A stretch of 57,765 nucleotides of DNA, taken from the NCBI GenBank assembly GCA_022562895.1, contig JADFOK010000015.1, positions 1 through 57,765 of the forward strand, given 5' to 3'. Made by a program: the position numbers and the translations under genes. Shown piece after piece: positions 8,814-17,367 of the stretch (position 1 is the first letter of the stretch; each line of letters begins with the position of its first letter). This DNA comes from Bacteroidota bacterium. Its GTDB lineage: Bacteria; Bacteroidota; Bacteroidia; Flavobacteriales; Flavobacteriaceae. The notes beneath the pieces are model-generated. The model saw only the letters and a list, made by a program, of their open reading frames with translations. It did no database searches and was not told where the DNA came from.

Positions 8814-9604
8814 TGACTTTGGAAAAAAAACACAGCGTTATAGAAGCTAATAATCTAACCATTGGTTATCAAAGCAAAAAGAAAACTACCGTGGTAGCTG
8901 ATGGAATTAATTTTTCTATTTATAAGGGTGAATTAATTGGTTTAGTTGGCGCAAACGGAATTGGAAAATCTACGTTGCTTAGAACAATTGCAGGTATGCA
9001 ACCTGTTATTGATGGTATCATATATATAGATAATATTCCATTAAAAAAATATCACTCCCTGCAATTAGCAAATCAATTAAGTATTGTACTCACTGAAGCT
9101 CCGGCTTCAAGAAATTTAACAGTATTGGAATTGGTGTCTTTAGGCAGGCAGCCTTATACCAATTGGGTGGGGAAGCTTTCAGAAAAAGATAAAGAGACTA
9201 TTCATTCTGCTTTACAAAACACTGAAACTGAAACGTTGGCTCATCAAAAATGCTTCGAAATAAGCGATGGCCAGTTGCAACGTGTTATGATTGCCAGAGC
9301 CCTGGCGCAAGATACACCTCTTATCCTTTTAGATGAACCCACTACGCATTTAGATATGTATCACAGAGCCTATGTGCTTAAATTATTGAAAACCCTTGCC
9401 AGCGATTCCGGAAAGACTATTCTCTTTTCAACTCATGAGATAGATTTAGCGATTCAGTTAAGTGATAAAATGATGGTTATGACTCCTGAGACTATTCATT
9501 TCAATACATCCAAAAAACTTATTGAAGCAGGTTGTTTCGAATCTCTTTTTCCAAAAGAGACAATACAATTTAATCCAGAAACGGGTCGGTTTTCAATAAA
9601 ATAA
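8813..9604 (+). CDS. ABC transporter ATP-binding protein, BtuD-like
   Basis: A 263-residue ATPase that powers the FecCD permease. Walker A is GANGIGKST (residues 46-54), the signature is ISDGQ (150-154, a variant of LSGGQ usual in FecE/BtuD proteins), Walker B is LILLDEP (170-176) and the switch His follows in STHEID. It overlaps the permease gene by one base and ends the operon; about 165 bases without a gene follow. No riboswitch precedes this operon on its own strand, so its control may differ from that of the TonB receptor across the divergent region. Confidence 0.92.
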   Translation: MTLEKKHSVIEANNLTIGYQSKKKTTVVADGINFSIYKGELIGLVGANGIGKSTLLRTIAGMQPVIDGIIYIDNIPLKKYHSLQLANQLSIVLTEAPASRNLTVLELVSLGRQPYTNWVGKLSEKDKETIHSALQNTETETLAHQKCFEISDGQLQRVMIARALAQDTPLILLDEPTTHLDMYHRAYVLKLLKTLASDSGKTILFSTHEIDLAIQLSDKMMVMTPETIHFNTSKKLIEAGCFESLFPKETIQFNPETGRFSIK

Positions 9605-9770
9605 TAATATCACCTGATTTGACCTCTTAATAGACCGTTAGATTCCAACAAAGAATGGACGTTAATATATAAATTGTTGTTCAGGAAAATGACCATTAGA
9701 TACAAGTATATTTTAATTATACAAAATTAATATAATGTAGAATTAAGTATCTTTACCTTAAACACAATAT

Positions 9771-10949
9771 ATGTCCGAATTCTTTTTTTATCTTATTATA
9801 GTTGTAGTTTGCTTATTAACAGGTGGTTTTATAGGGTTTCTTTTTGCACGTCTAAAAAACAAAGCAGAAACAGGAAAATTAGAAGAACGCCTTTCACAAT
9901 CAAATCAGCAGGAAGAAAAATTAAAAAAGGTTGAAGAAAAATTTTCTGAAGCATTTGAAAATTTGGCTCATAAAATATTTGAAGACAGATCTGAAAAGTT
10001 TAAACAACAGAATAAAGAAAATATAAAAAACATTTTATCTCCCTTACAAGATAAAATAAAATCCTTTGAAAAGAAAGTTGGTGATTCACAAAAGGATAGC
10101 ATTAGTATGCATTCTGCCCTTAAACAACAATTAGAAGACTTAAAACATTTAAACCAACAAATGAGTAAAGAAGCTATTAATCTAACTAATGCTTTAAAGG
10201 GTGATAGTAAAATTCAAGGTGATTGGGGCGAAATACAGCTTGAAATTTTATTAGAAAAAGCTGGATTAAGTAATGGAATTCATTTTTCTACTCAAGGTGG
10301 TTTCAGGGATGAAGAAGGAAATTTAAAAAAACCTGATTTCATTATAAATTTACCCGACAACAAACATTTAATAGTAGATTCAAAAGTTTCGCTAACTGCT
10401 TATGAAGGATATTATAGTGCTGAAAGTGAAGAATTAAAAGCTGAAAATTTAAAGAAACACTTGGTAAGTATTAAAAAACATATAAGAGAATTAGGAGAAA
10501 AACAATACACTGATCTTTATGGAATTAATACACCAGATTATGTTTTAATGTTTGTACCTATCGAAGCAGCTCTATTAATTGCTTTAAATGAAAACAATAA
10601 ACTGTTTTTAGAAGCTTTCGATAAAAATGTTGTCTTAGTTTCCACCTCAACTTTATTAGCAACATTAAGTACTGTTTCTGCCATATGGAAACAGGAAGAT
10701 CAAAAGAAAAATGTTTTAGAAATTGCACGACAGGCAGGAGCATTATACGATAAATTTGTAGGACTTGTGAATGATTTAACTGGTGTTGGAAAAAAGATTG
10801 ATGATGCTAAAAAAGATTATTCATCTGCGATGAACAAGTTAGTTGATGGAAAAGGGAATCTTATTACAAGTGTTGAAAGAATTAAAAAGTTGGGCGCTAA
10901 GACCAAAAAATCGTTACCAGAATCGATCATAAAACGCTCTGAAGAGTAA
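9771..10949 (+). CDS. rmuC: DNA recombination protein RmuC
   Basis: A 392-residue RmuC-family protein. It has an N-terminal membrane helix (about 4-26), a long charged coiled coil (about 30-145) and the RmuC nuclease-like domain (about 150-340, with GDWGEIQLEILLEKAGL, KKPDFIINLPDNKHLIVDSKVSL and VLMFVPIEAAL). RmuC limits DNA inversions and rearrangements in E. coli; the DxxxxxP...DSK arrangement resembles a restriction-endonuclease fold. It is transcribed alone and meets the next, convergent gene with a gap of two bases, leaving no room for a separate terminator. Confidence 0.93.
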   Translation: MSEFFFYLIIVVVCLLTGGFIGFLFARLKNKAETGKLEERLSQSNQQEEKLKKVEEKFSEAFENLAHKIFEDRSEKFKQQNKENIKNILSPLQDKIKSFEKKVGDSQKDSISMHSALKQQLEDLKHLNQQMSKEAINLTNALKGDSKIQGDWGEIQLEILLEKAGLSNGIHFSTQGGFRDEEGNLKKPDFIINLPDNKHLIVDSKVSLTAYEGYYSAESEELKAENLKKHLVSIKKHIRELGEKQYTDLYGINTPDYVLMFVPIEAALLIALNENNKLFLEAFDKNVVLVSTSTLLATLSTVSAIWKQEDQKKNVLEIARQAGALYDKFVGLVNDLTGVGKKIDDAKKDYSSAMNKLVDGKGNLITSVERIKKLGAKTKKSLPESIIKRSEE

Positions 10950-10951
10950 GT

Positions 10952-11839
10952 TTAAAATACCCTAGCCAGGTTAAATCCGAAGAAAAAGTCACCATCTCCC
11001 CAATCTCCTGCTGCATTTATAATGAATCCTTCTTCGAACATGGCTTGTGCATTGGTGAAATGCATTTGAAAAACATGACCTCCGGTTTCTATATCAATAC
11101 CTACAGATAATGGATTATTATAAACTGAATTGCTGTTTCTATTTAAATGAATACCGTAATCAAGATTTATACTCATCCTTTTTGATATTTTATACCTTCC
11201 TCCCACTCCTAAAGCATATTGATCGTTTTTTTCATCATAAAATAAAGTGTCCCCATTTTCTTGAACAACAAAACTTCGGGTTGCCAGATTTTCATGAATA
11301 TAAGTGGGTGCTAAAAGCAAGGATAGATTTTCAGTAAACTTTTTTGATATAAGTATCTGTGAAGTATAGGTTAATTTATCCCTGAACTCAATATTTGGAT
11401 ATTGATCCTTCTTAAGAGAGGTGTTAACCGTAACCAAATTATAACCTACAATCGCTACCGGGAAATCACCCTTTTTTTGATGTTTCAATCTATATTTTGC
11501 ATGTAATCCGTACTTTTTTTGGTTAGAACTTCTGGCTCCCCCAAGGTTTAGCCAATTTGTAAAGCCATAAATAAATTTGATTTGTGTTACGGATTGATCC
11601 AAGCCGAAAAGGTCATCAATACCATTTTTTACTGTACCAAAACGGTGGGCTATCACTAAATAAAAATCCTTTTTATATGCAAGTTTTGTAGATTCAAAAT
11701 TTACAACTTTTAGGCCTTTAAAAGCAGCAATAACATTATTATTTATAATCGTATCACCCTCAAGCTCACCTAAAAGATCATCTTGAGAAAAAGTGAATAG
11801 TGGTAGTAGTAATAAAGCCAGGGTAATTTTTTTCATCAC
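10952..11839 (-). CDS. DUF5777 family outer-membrane beta-barrel protein
   Basis: A 295-residue protein with a signal peptide (about 1-18, ending TFSQ) and a body of alternating short strands (for example FYLVIAHRFGTV, TQIKFIYGFTNWLNLGGARS, YALGVGGRYKISKRMSINLDYG) ending FFFGFNLARVF. This matches the DUF5777 barrel family. It is the last gene of a minus-strand set with an OB-fold protein (4 nt upstream), a YceI protein and a monoheme cytochrome. Function is unknown; it may be a porin or a scaffold for redox proteins in the outer membrane, inferred from the neighbours only. Confidence 0.83.
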   Translation of the reverse strand: MMKKITLALLLLPLFTFSQDDLLGELEGDTIINNNVIAAFKGLKVVNFESTKLAYKKDFYLVIAHRFGTVKNGIDDLFGLDQSVTQIKFIYGFTNWLNLGGARSSNQKKYGLHAKYRLKHQKKGDFPVAIVGYNLVTVNTSLKKDQYPNIEFRDKLTYTSQILISKKFTENLSLLLAPTYIHENLATRSFVVQENGDTLFYDEKNDQYALGVGGRYKISKRMSINLDYGIHLNRNSNSVYNNPLSVGIDIETGGHVFQMHFTNAQAMFEEGFIINAAGDWGDGDFFFGFNLARVF

Positions 11840-11843
11840 AATA

Positions 11844-12221
11844 TTATTTAATTATGGTTGATTGATCTATTTTAACTATATCAAAAAGGTAATCGTATCC
11901 AATACATCTCCCTTTTATTTTTATCAGATCGTTTAGATTAACCCCTTGTACCTCTTCATCAAAACTACAATGTACACTTCCATCTATCGTAATAGAGTGA
12001 GAATCTAATTCTGAAATAATACCAAAAACCTGAACCGTACTATTTAATACCCCAGGTGATTCGTTTTCTTTAAACATCTCTAATAACTCTGCTCCGGTGA
12101 CTTCAACTTTGGCTGTTTCGGTTTTAATATCCCTATGATCTTGATATATATAATTATAGGAAAAATAACTTACAATAATTATAACTATTACTATATAAAG
12201 AAGTTTTCTACGCTTATTCAT
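11844..12221 (-). CDS. Membrane-anchored OB-fold (tRNA_anti-like) protein
   Basis: A 125-residue protein with an N-terminal membrane anchor (about 7-25) and a C-terminal OB-fold of the tRNA_anti-like type: VTGAELLEMFKENE, then VQVFGIISELDSHSITIDGSVHCSF and IKIKGRCIGYDYLFDIVKID. Proteins of this kind occur in Bacteroidota envelope operons and have no assigned activity; despite the family name, binding to nucleic acid is not implied. It overlaps the YceI gene by 8 nt and is followed 4 nt later by the DUF5777 gene, so the three are probably co-translated. Two Cys residues (in VHCSF and GRCIG) could pair in the periplasm. Confidence 0.75.
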   Translation of the reverse strand: MNKRRKLLYIVIVIIIVSYFSYNYIYQDHRDIKTETAKVEVTGAELLEMFKENESPGVLNSTVQVFGIISELDSHSITIDGSVHCSFDEEVQGVNLNDLIKIKGRCIGYDYLFDIVKIDQSTIIK

Positions 12222-12780
12222 AATCCAAAGAGTTTAATTTAGTTAGATTAAATGAAACTGAAACATTAATCTCCTCAGCTATTTTATTGTTTACTATTTT
12301 TGGGATTTTAATATTAAAATATTCTGGCTTTAATACAAAATTAGAAGTTAGTACAATAGAATTATTTTTTTGTATAATACTCACAGGAACCTCCAAAGAT
12401 CTATCCACTCCATGAAGAGTGATCACTCCAGATATTGTATAAGTAATTTCTTTTTCAGATAAATCTGAAACATTGAAATCGAGTATTTTTCCACTAAATG
12501 TTGTTTTCGGATATTTTACAGACTCAACATAATTTTCATTAAAATGTTCTTCCATAAGAGCAACCTTAAATCGAAAACCATTTACCAAAGCTAAAATTGC
12601 AAAATCTCCGTTGTCTAATAGTATAGCACTAACATTTTTATTCTTGGCTATTACCTCTACAAATGAAGGGACTGATGCTTCGAAATTTAATTCTCCGCTT
12701 TTGGTCGTAAACTTATTTTGTGCATTTACTGAAATAAACACACTAAAAAAATATAAAAAAACAATAACTCTGTTTCTCAT
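12214..12780 (-). CDS. YceI family periplasmic protein
   Basis: A 188-residue YceI-like lipocalin-fold protein. A signal peptide (1-20, ending VNAQ) is followed by the family pattern: GELNFEASVPSFVEVIAKN, MEEHFNENYVESVKYPKTTFSGKI and ITYTISGVITLHGVDRSLEVPVSI. YceI proteins bind long isoprenoid or quinone-like lipids in a beta barrel. The position between a cytochrome c lipoprotein (13 nt upstream) and an OB-fold protein suggests a part in a periplasmic redox or lipid-handling module. The ligand cannot be determined from sequence. Confidence 0.9.
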   Translation of the reverse strand: MRNRVIVFLYFFSVFISVNAQNKFTTKSGELNFEASVPSFVEVIAKNKNVSAILLDNGDFAILALVNGFRFKVALMEEHFNENYVESVKYPKTTFSGKILDFNVSDLSEKEITYTISGVITLHGVDRSLEVPVSIIQKNNSIVLTSNFVLKPEYFNIKIPKIVNNKIAEEINVSVSFNLTKLNSLDYE

Positions 12781-12793
12781 ATAATTAATAGTT

Positions 12794-13177
12794 TTAGTTC
12801 TCTAACAAACCATCTTCATTCCATTGAAATATTTTATCTATGGTTTGTTGTGGTAATCGTGGTCCTCCAAATGGCATTAATCCATCTGCGCCTTCATTTC
12901 TACTTATCCTATCTAACAGATCTCTATTTAAAACTGCTTCCTTAACATTTAAGTAAGTAACTAGTGGCATAGGTGCACTATTTTGTGGAGGGTTTGTATG
13001 ACAGGCACTACATATATTGTCAAAAGTAGATCTAACATCTTGATATGTTATGATCTCAGAAGGATCTGTTTCTTCAACAGGGATAAGGTCTTCAAATGTA
13101 CTAGTAGTACAACTGCTAATTAAAAGAAGAAGAAGTAGTAGAAGACCGGATAACGGGGATCTCAAATTATTTTTCAT
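12794..13177 (-). CDS. Monoheme cytochrome c-like lipoprotein
   Basis: A 127-residue lipoprotein. The signal has a run of nine Leu followed by ISSC (Cys23), and the mature part carries one heme-binding motif CSACH at about residues 56-60 with a possible axial Met in LMPFGG near 101. The C-terminal segment (LPQQTIDKIFQWNEDG) resembles the end of small planctomycete-type and Bacteroidota cytochrome domains. It would carry electrons in the periplasm while anchored by lipid. It begins a minus-strand operon with YceI, OB-fold and DUF5777 genes. The Leu run is encoded by CTT/CTA repeats, which explains the trinucleotide repeat near 13120-13145. Confidence 0.82.
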   Translation of the reverse strand: MKNNLRSPLSGLLLLLLLLISSCTTSTFEDLIPVEETDPSEIITYQDVRSTFDNICSACHTNPPQNSAPMPLVTYLNVKEAVLNRDLLDRISRNEGADGLMPFGGPRLPQQTIDKIFQWNEDGLLEN

Positions 13178-13227
13178 TTACAATTATTAATTATAATTAT
13201 ATAACAGGGGGAATATTAAAAACCCTA

Positions 13228-13314
13228 CTTTTAAACTATTAATAAACTAAATAATTCACCTGCACTTTTCATTTTTAGGTTAAAATGATTTTTAAATTTA
13301 GAAATTTATTAAAC
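13228..13314 (-). pseudogene. Decayed fragment of the carB 3' end
   Basis: This noncoding stretch resembles carB 14155-14244. The block 13228-13247 matches 14155-14174 at 19 of 20 positions. The next 28 columns (13248-13274 with 14175-14202) match at 23 with one gap, and similarity continues more weakly to 13314. In the carB frame it keeps the MKS.GE motif (MKSAGE here, MKSTGE in carB) but contains stop codons and indels. It is separated from carB by the cupredoxin gene. It is a leftover of a duplicated carB end, not a gene. Confidence 0.75.
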
Positions 13315-13461
13315 CTAAATATATTCAATTGGAAAATATACGTTTTCGGTATAAAAATAAAATCTTTATACCTAAACATTACTACAGAAGTATTATTTGT
13401 GAACTCCCATAGGAAAAATTTATAACAGGTTATAATAAAATTAGAGTTTTAAAATAAAACT

Positions 13462-14031
13462 TTATTTATCCAAAATCACCTGGATAGTATTTACTTTATC
13501 CCCTGATCTTACAGTTAAGAAATAAATTCCACTTTGGAAAACCCCCATATAAATATTGGTGGATTTATTTTTTACCGGTGCATCCATCAACATTTTCCCA
13601 TTTATAGTGAATAATTGAACGGAATCGATTACATCATTAGAATCAATACGCAAGTAATCTTTTACAGGGTTAGGGTAATATTGAAAAGAAACTTCCTCAT
13701 TATCATCTATCCCTAAAACTTCTGTAACTTCAATAACTCCTACCATGGGAATATGAATTAAGCAAAAATAAGGGTTGGTTCCCGGGGTATTAAAAACTCT
13801 TGAATACATAGATCCATTTGGTAAAATACCACTGTCAAAAGTATCTGTAGCCCCTATATCGGATGTTACCGAATGGAAAAATCCATCGGTCCATATCCAG
13901 TTTACAGTATCACCTTCATCAATTATTAAAGTTCCAGGGGCTGCCCCAAAAAACCAATTAATATTATGGGTGGTTTGTGCACTTAAAGAAAATGCAGCAA
14001 GAGCAAATAAAAGAAATGTAATTTTTTTCAT
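13462..14031 (-). CDS. Cupredoxin (plastocyanin-like) protein with T9SS sorting domain
   Basis: A 189-residue secreted blue-copper protein. A signal peptide (1-19, SLSAQ) precedes a cupredoxin domain (about 22-103) with the type 1 copper ligands visible as His53 (FFHSVTS), Cys90, His93 and Met96 in the order C-x2-H-x2-M. A short linker leads to a type A type IX secretion sorting domain (about 117-189: YYPNPVKDYLRID, SGIYFLTVRSGDK). It should be exported to the cell surface and carry single electrons. It lies on the minus strand 70 nt after carB and before the cytochrome-YceI operon, bounded on its far side by a decayed carB fragment, which suggests that the gene was inserted there. Confidence 0.88.
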   Translation of the reverse strand: MKKITFLLFALAAFSLSAQTTHNINWFFGAAPGTLIIDEGDTVNWIWTDGFFHSVTSDIGATDTFDSGILPNGSMYSRVFNTPGTNPYFCLIHIPMVGVIEVTEVLGIDDNEEVSFQYYPNPVKDYLRIDSNDVIDSVQLFTINGKMLMDAPVKNKSTNIYMGVFQSGIYFLTVRSGDKVNTIQVILDK

Positions 14032-14101
14032 GACAATAATTTTTAATTTTTATCTTTCTAAAGTACTAATAATTTTTTACTTATTTCTATAAAAAAATTT
14101 A

Positions 14102-16954
14102 CTACTTACTTAAATACATTTTTCTTCGTGAATAAAGCTCATAGAATTTATCATCTTTTAAACTATCAATAAACAAAATACTTTCACCTGTACTCTTCAT
14201 TTCCGGGCCTAATTGTTTATTTACATTAGGAAATTTATCAAAACTGAAAACAGGTTGTTTAATGGCAAATCCCTTAAGTTTTGGATTAAAAGTGAAGTCT
14301 GATACTTTATTATGTCCCAACATTACTTTAGTAGCGTAATTTACATAGGGTTCTCCATATGCTTTAGAGATAAAAGGAACGGTTCGAGATGCTCTCGGAT
14401 TAGCTTCAATGATATAAACCATATCATCTTTAATTGCAAACTGAATATTTATTAAGCCCACAGTATTCAAAGTCAATGCAATTTTTTTTGTATGATCTAT
14501 TATTTGCTGCATTACAAATTCACCTAAATTAAAAGGAGGCAACGTTGCATTGGAATCACCAGAGTGAACCCCACAAGGTTCAATATGTTCCATAATCCCA
14601 ATAATGTATACCTCTTTACCATCACATATGGCATCTGCTTCAGCTTCGATCGCACCATCAAGGTAATGGTCTAATAATAATTTGTTATTGGGCATTTTTC
14701 GTAGTATGTCTACTACATGTTCTTCCAACTCTTTTTTATTGATGACAATTTTCATTCCTTGACCACCTAATACATAGGAAGGTCTTATTAATAATGGAAA
14801 ATCTAATATATCTGCAAGATCCAAAGCTTCCTCAGCAGTTTCGGCAACCCCAAATTCTGGATATGGAATATTTATTTCCTTCAAAATCGTTGAGAAACTT
14901 CCACGATCTTCAGCTAAATCCAAGGATTGAAAACTAGTTCCCAAAATTTTAATCCCATATCGATCTAACTTTTCAGCAAGTTTTAAAGCGGTTTGTCCTC
15001 CTAATTGAACAATAACCCCTTCAGGTTTTTCGTGACGAATAATATCGTAGATATGTTCCCAAAAGACAGGCTCAAAATACAGCTTATCGGCTACATCAAA
15101 ATCTGTAGAGACAGTTTCAGGGTTACAATTTATCATAATGGTTTCGTAACCTAATTCCGAAGCAGCTAATATCCCGTGAACACAGCAATAATCAAACTCA
15201 ATACCTTGTCCTATTCGGTTAGGACCTGAACCCAACACTATTATTTTCTTTTTATTGGTTACTACACTATCATTTACAGCAAATTGTTTGCCATCAGCAG
15301 TTTCCATTTCATTTTCAAACGTAGAATAATAGTATGGTGTCTCGGCTTTAAATTCTGCAGCACAAGTATCAACTAATTTATATACCCTGTTAACTTTTAA
15401 CTCTACTCTTTTATTATAAACCTTACTTTCAAGACAACCGAGCATATGAGCAATCTGTCGATCTCCATACCCTTTTTGTTTTGCTTCCAGCAATAATTCA
15501 CGTGGTAAAGTATCGATTTTGAATTTCGATATTTCATTTTCAATGAGGTGTAATTCTTCATATTGGCGAAGAAACCACATATCAATTTTTGTTATCTCGT
15601 GAATACGACTTAAAGGGATTCCCAGCTTTATAGCATCATAAATTACAAATACACGATCCCAACTTGGATTTTCAAGTTTATCTATAATTTGGTCGTAATC
15701 CTTGTATCCCTTCCCATCAGCGCCAATACCATTTCGCTTAATTTCTAGAGATTGTGTTGCTTTGTGTAATGCCTCTTGAAATGAACGTCCAATTCCCATT
15801 ACTTCTCCCACAGATTTCATCTGAAGCCCAATGGTGCGATCTGCACCTTCAAATTTATCGAAATTCCACCGTGGTATTTTTACAATTACATAATCTAAGG
15901 TAGGTTCAAAAAGTGCGGATGTAGACTTTGTAATTTGGTTATTCAATTCATCAAGAGTATAACCGATAGCTAGTTTAGTAGCAATTTTAGCAATGGGATA
16001 ACCCGTGGCTTTAGATGCCAATGATGAAGAACGTGACACCCTGGGATTGATTTCGATAGCAATTATATCTTCTTTTTCGTCCGGACTTACTGCGAACTGA
16101 ACATTACAGCCTCCTGCAAAATCTCCTATACTACGCATCATCTTTATAGCCATATCCCGCATTCGTTGAAAGCAAGTATCGCTTAATGTCATTGCCGGAG
16201 CCACTGTTATGGAATCACCGGTGTGAATCCCTATTGGATCCATATTTTCTATGGTACAAATTATAACTACATTATTATTGTTATCGCGAAGGAGTTCCAA
16301 TTCATATTCTTTCCAACCTAGTAATGCCTTATCTATCAATACTTCGTGAATAGGTGAAGCCTCCAATCCTCTTGTAAGTAATTCATCAAATTCCCCTTCG
16401 GTATGTACAAAAGATGCGCCCGATCCTCCTAAAGTAAATGAAGGTCTTATCACAAGTGGAAATCCAAACTCTTGGGCAATTTGTTTACCTTTTAAATAGG
16501 AATTTGCAATTTTAGCCTCAGCCACAGGAACGCCTATTTTGGTCATTAGGATTTTAAATTTATTTCGGTCTTCTGTAATATTAATTGCGTCTATATTAAC
16601 CCCTATAATATCTATATTAAATTCATTCCAAATTCCTTTATCCTCTGCTTCAATACAAAGGTTTAATGCGGTTTGTCCTCCCATAGTAGGTAAAACTGCA
16701 TCAATTTCGGGATGATTTTTTAATATTTCAATAATTGATTTAGTTGTAAGGGGTAATAAATACACATGATCTGCCATTGAGGGATCTGTCATTATTGTTG
16801 CCGGATTAGAATTTATTAAAATGGTTTTAATACCCTCTTCCCGCAGTGACCTTAATGCTTGGGAACCGGAATAATCGAATTCACAAGCCTGGCCAATAAT
16901 AATAGGGCCTGATCCGATGATTAAAATAGAGGAGAGCTCTTTGTTTCTAGACAT
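14102..16954 (-). CDS. carB: Carbamoyl-phosphate synthase large subunit (no allosteric domain)
   Basis: A 950-residue CarB, which makes carbamoyl phosphate from ammonia, bicarbonate and two ATP for arginine and pyrimidines. Both ATP-grasp halves are present: the first begins LIIGSGPIIIGQACEFDYSG, with MDPIGIHTGDSI and EINPRVSRSS; the second begins VLGSGPNRIGQGIEFDY, with HIEPCGVHSGDS and EANPRASRTVPF. The chain ends shortly after EMKSTGE, about 120 residues before the end of the 1073-residue E. coli protein, so the C-terminal MGS-like domain that binds UMP, IMP and ornithine is absent. I believe this short form is normal in Flavobacteriaceae. carA is not in this window. The upstream rpmH has its own terminator. 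Confidence 0.95.
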   Translation of the reverse strand: MSRNKELSSILIIGSGPIIIGQACEFDYSGSQALRSLREEGIKTILINSNPATIMTDPSMADHVYLLPLTTKSIIEILKNHPEIDAVLPTMGGQTALNLCIEAEDKGIWNEFNIDIIGVNIDAINITEDRNKFKILMTKIGVPVAEAKIANSYLKGKQIAQEFGFPLVIRPSFTLGGSGASFVHTEGEFDELLTRGLEASPIHEVLIDKALLGWKEYELELLRDNNNNVVIICTIENMDPIGIHTGDSITVAPAMTLSDTCFQRMRDMAIKMMRSIGDFAGGCNVQFAVSPDEKEDIIAIEINPRVSRSSSLASKATGYPIAKIATKLAIGYTLDELNNQITKSTSALFEPTLDYVIVKIPRWNFDKFEGADRTIGLQMKSVGEVMGIGRSFQEALHKATQSLEIKRNGIGADGKGYKDYDQIIDKLENPSWDRVFVIYDAIKLGIPLSRIHEITKIDMWFLRQYEELHLIENEISKFKIDTLPRELLLEAKQKGYGDRQIAHMLGCLESKVYNKRVELKVNRVYKLVDTCAAEFKAETPYYYSTFENEMETADGKQFAVNDSVVTNKKKIIVLGSGPNRIGQGIEFDYCCVHGILAASELGYETIMINCNPETVSTDFDVADKLYFEPVFWEHIYDIIRHEKPEGVIVQLGGQTALKLAEKLDRYGIKILGTSFQSLDLAEDRGSFSTILKEINIPYPEFGVAETAEEALDLADILDFPLLIRPSYVLGGQGMKIVINKKELEEHVVDILRKMPNNKLLLDHYLDGAIEAEADAICDGKEVYIIGIMEHIEPCGVHSGDSNATLPPFNLGEFVMQQIIDHTKKIALTLNTVGLINIQFAIKDDMVYIIEANPRASRTVPFISKAYGEPYVNYATKVMLGHNKVSDFTFNPKLKGFAIKQPVFSFDKFPNVNKQLGPEMKSTGESILFIDSLKDDKFYELYSRRKMYLSK

Positions 16955-17001
16955 TTACAAGTTGCTTTTTCAATGCACTAAAATTACGGTGCGTTAGGGT
17001 A

Positions 17002-17037
17002 TAAAAAAAAGGTGTTGCTATTAAAACAACACCTTTT
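17002..17037 (-). terminator. Terminator of rpmH
   Basis: A perfect 11-bp stem (17007-17017 with 17027-17037, GGTGTTG/CAACACC core) is followed on the minus strand by a run of T. It lies just after the rpmH stop codon and separates it from carB. Confidence 0.85.
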
Positions 17038-17055
17038 ATATATAAGTTATTAACA

Positions 17056-17214
17056 TTATTTTTTATGACGGATTTCAGAGGATACCGATATTTTTTTTCT
17101 TCCTTTTGCTCTACGTGCAGCCAGAACTTTTCTGCCGCTTACAGAAGACATACGCTCTCTAAAACCGTGTTTATTTTTTCTTTTCCTTTTTGAAGGTTGA
17201 AATGTTCTTTTCAT
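17056..17214 (-). CDS. rpmH: 50S ribosomal protein L34
   Basis: A 52-residue basic protein starting [20 protein letters not shown] and continuing [20 protein letters not shown], the standard L34 sequence followed by a short C-terminal extension ([12 protein letters not shown]) usual in Bacteroidota. L34 is a small protein of the large ribosomal subunit. The ATG at 17212-17214 is fixed by the conserved N-terminus. A full consensus promoter lies about 60 nt upstream and a strong terminator directly downstream, so it is transcribed alone at a high level. Neither rnpA nor dnaA is beside it, unlike the order in many other bacteria. Confidence 0.97.
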   Translation of the reverse strand: MKRTFQPSKRKRKNKHGFRERMSSVSGRKVLAARRAKGRKKISVSSEIRHKK

Positions 17215-17276
17215 TTTAATTAGGTTTAATCTTCTGAAAAATAATTACTATTGCTTTCGTTCCTAAAAGTCGGGTG

Positions 17277-17307
17277 CAAATATACAATCATTTTTTACTT
17301 TCTCAAA
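17277..17307 (-). promoter_or_regulatory. Bacteroidota consensus promoter of rpmH
   Basis: On the minus strand: TTTG (17304-17307), a 19-nt spacer, then TATATTTG (17277-17284). Both elements match the Bacteroidota sigma-ABfr consensus TTTG/TAnnTTTG exactly. It is one of the best promoter matches in the window. Confidence 0.8.
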
Positions 17308-17340
17308 TCAAAATTTTAAAATACTTCTAATTGTTTTTTA

Positions 17341-17348
17341 TACCTTTG
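17341..17348 (+). promoter_or_regulatory. Probable -7 element TACCTTTG
   Basis: An exact TAnnTTTG match 19 nt before the ATG at 17368, which would give a leader of about 12 nt. No clear TTTG -33 element was seen. Confidence 0.5.
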
Positions 17349-17367
17349 ACAGGCCAAAATATATTCC

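Noticed and set aside
13110..13150. Trinucleotide repeat (AGA/AGT) that could suggest phase variation
   Set aside because: It is the coding sequence of the Leu run in the cytochrome lipoprotein signal; changes by whole codons would not shift the frame.
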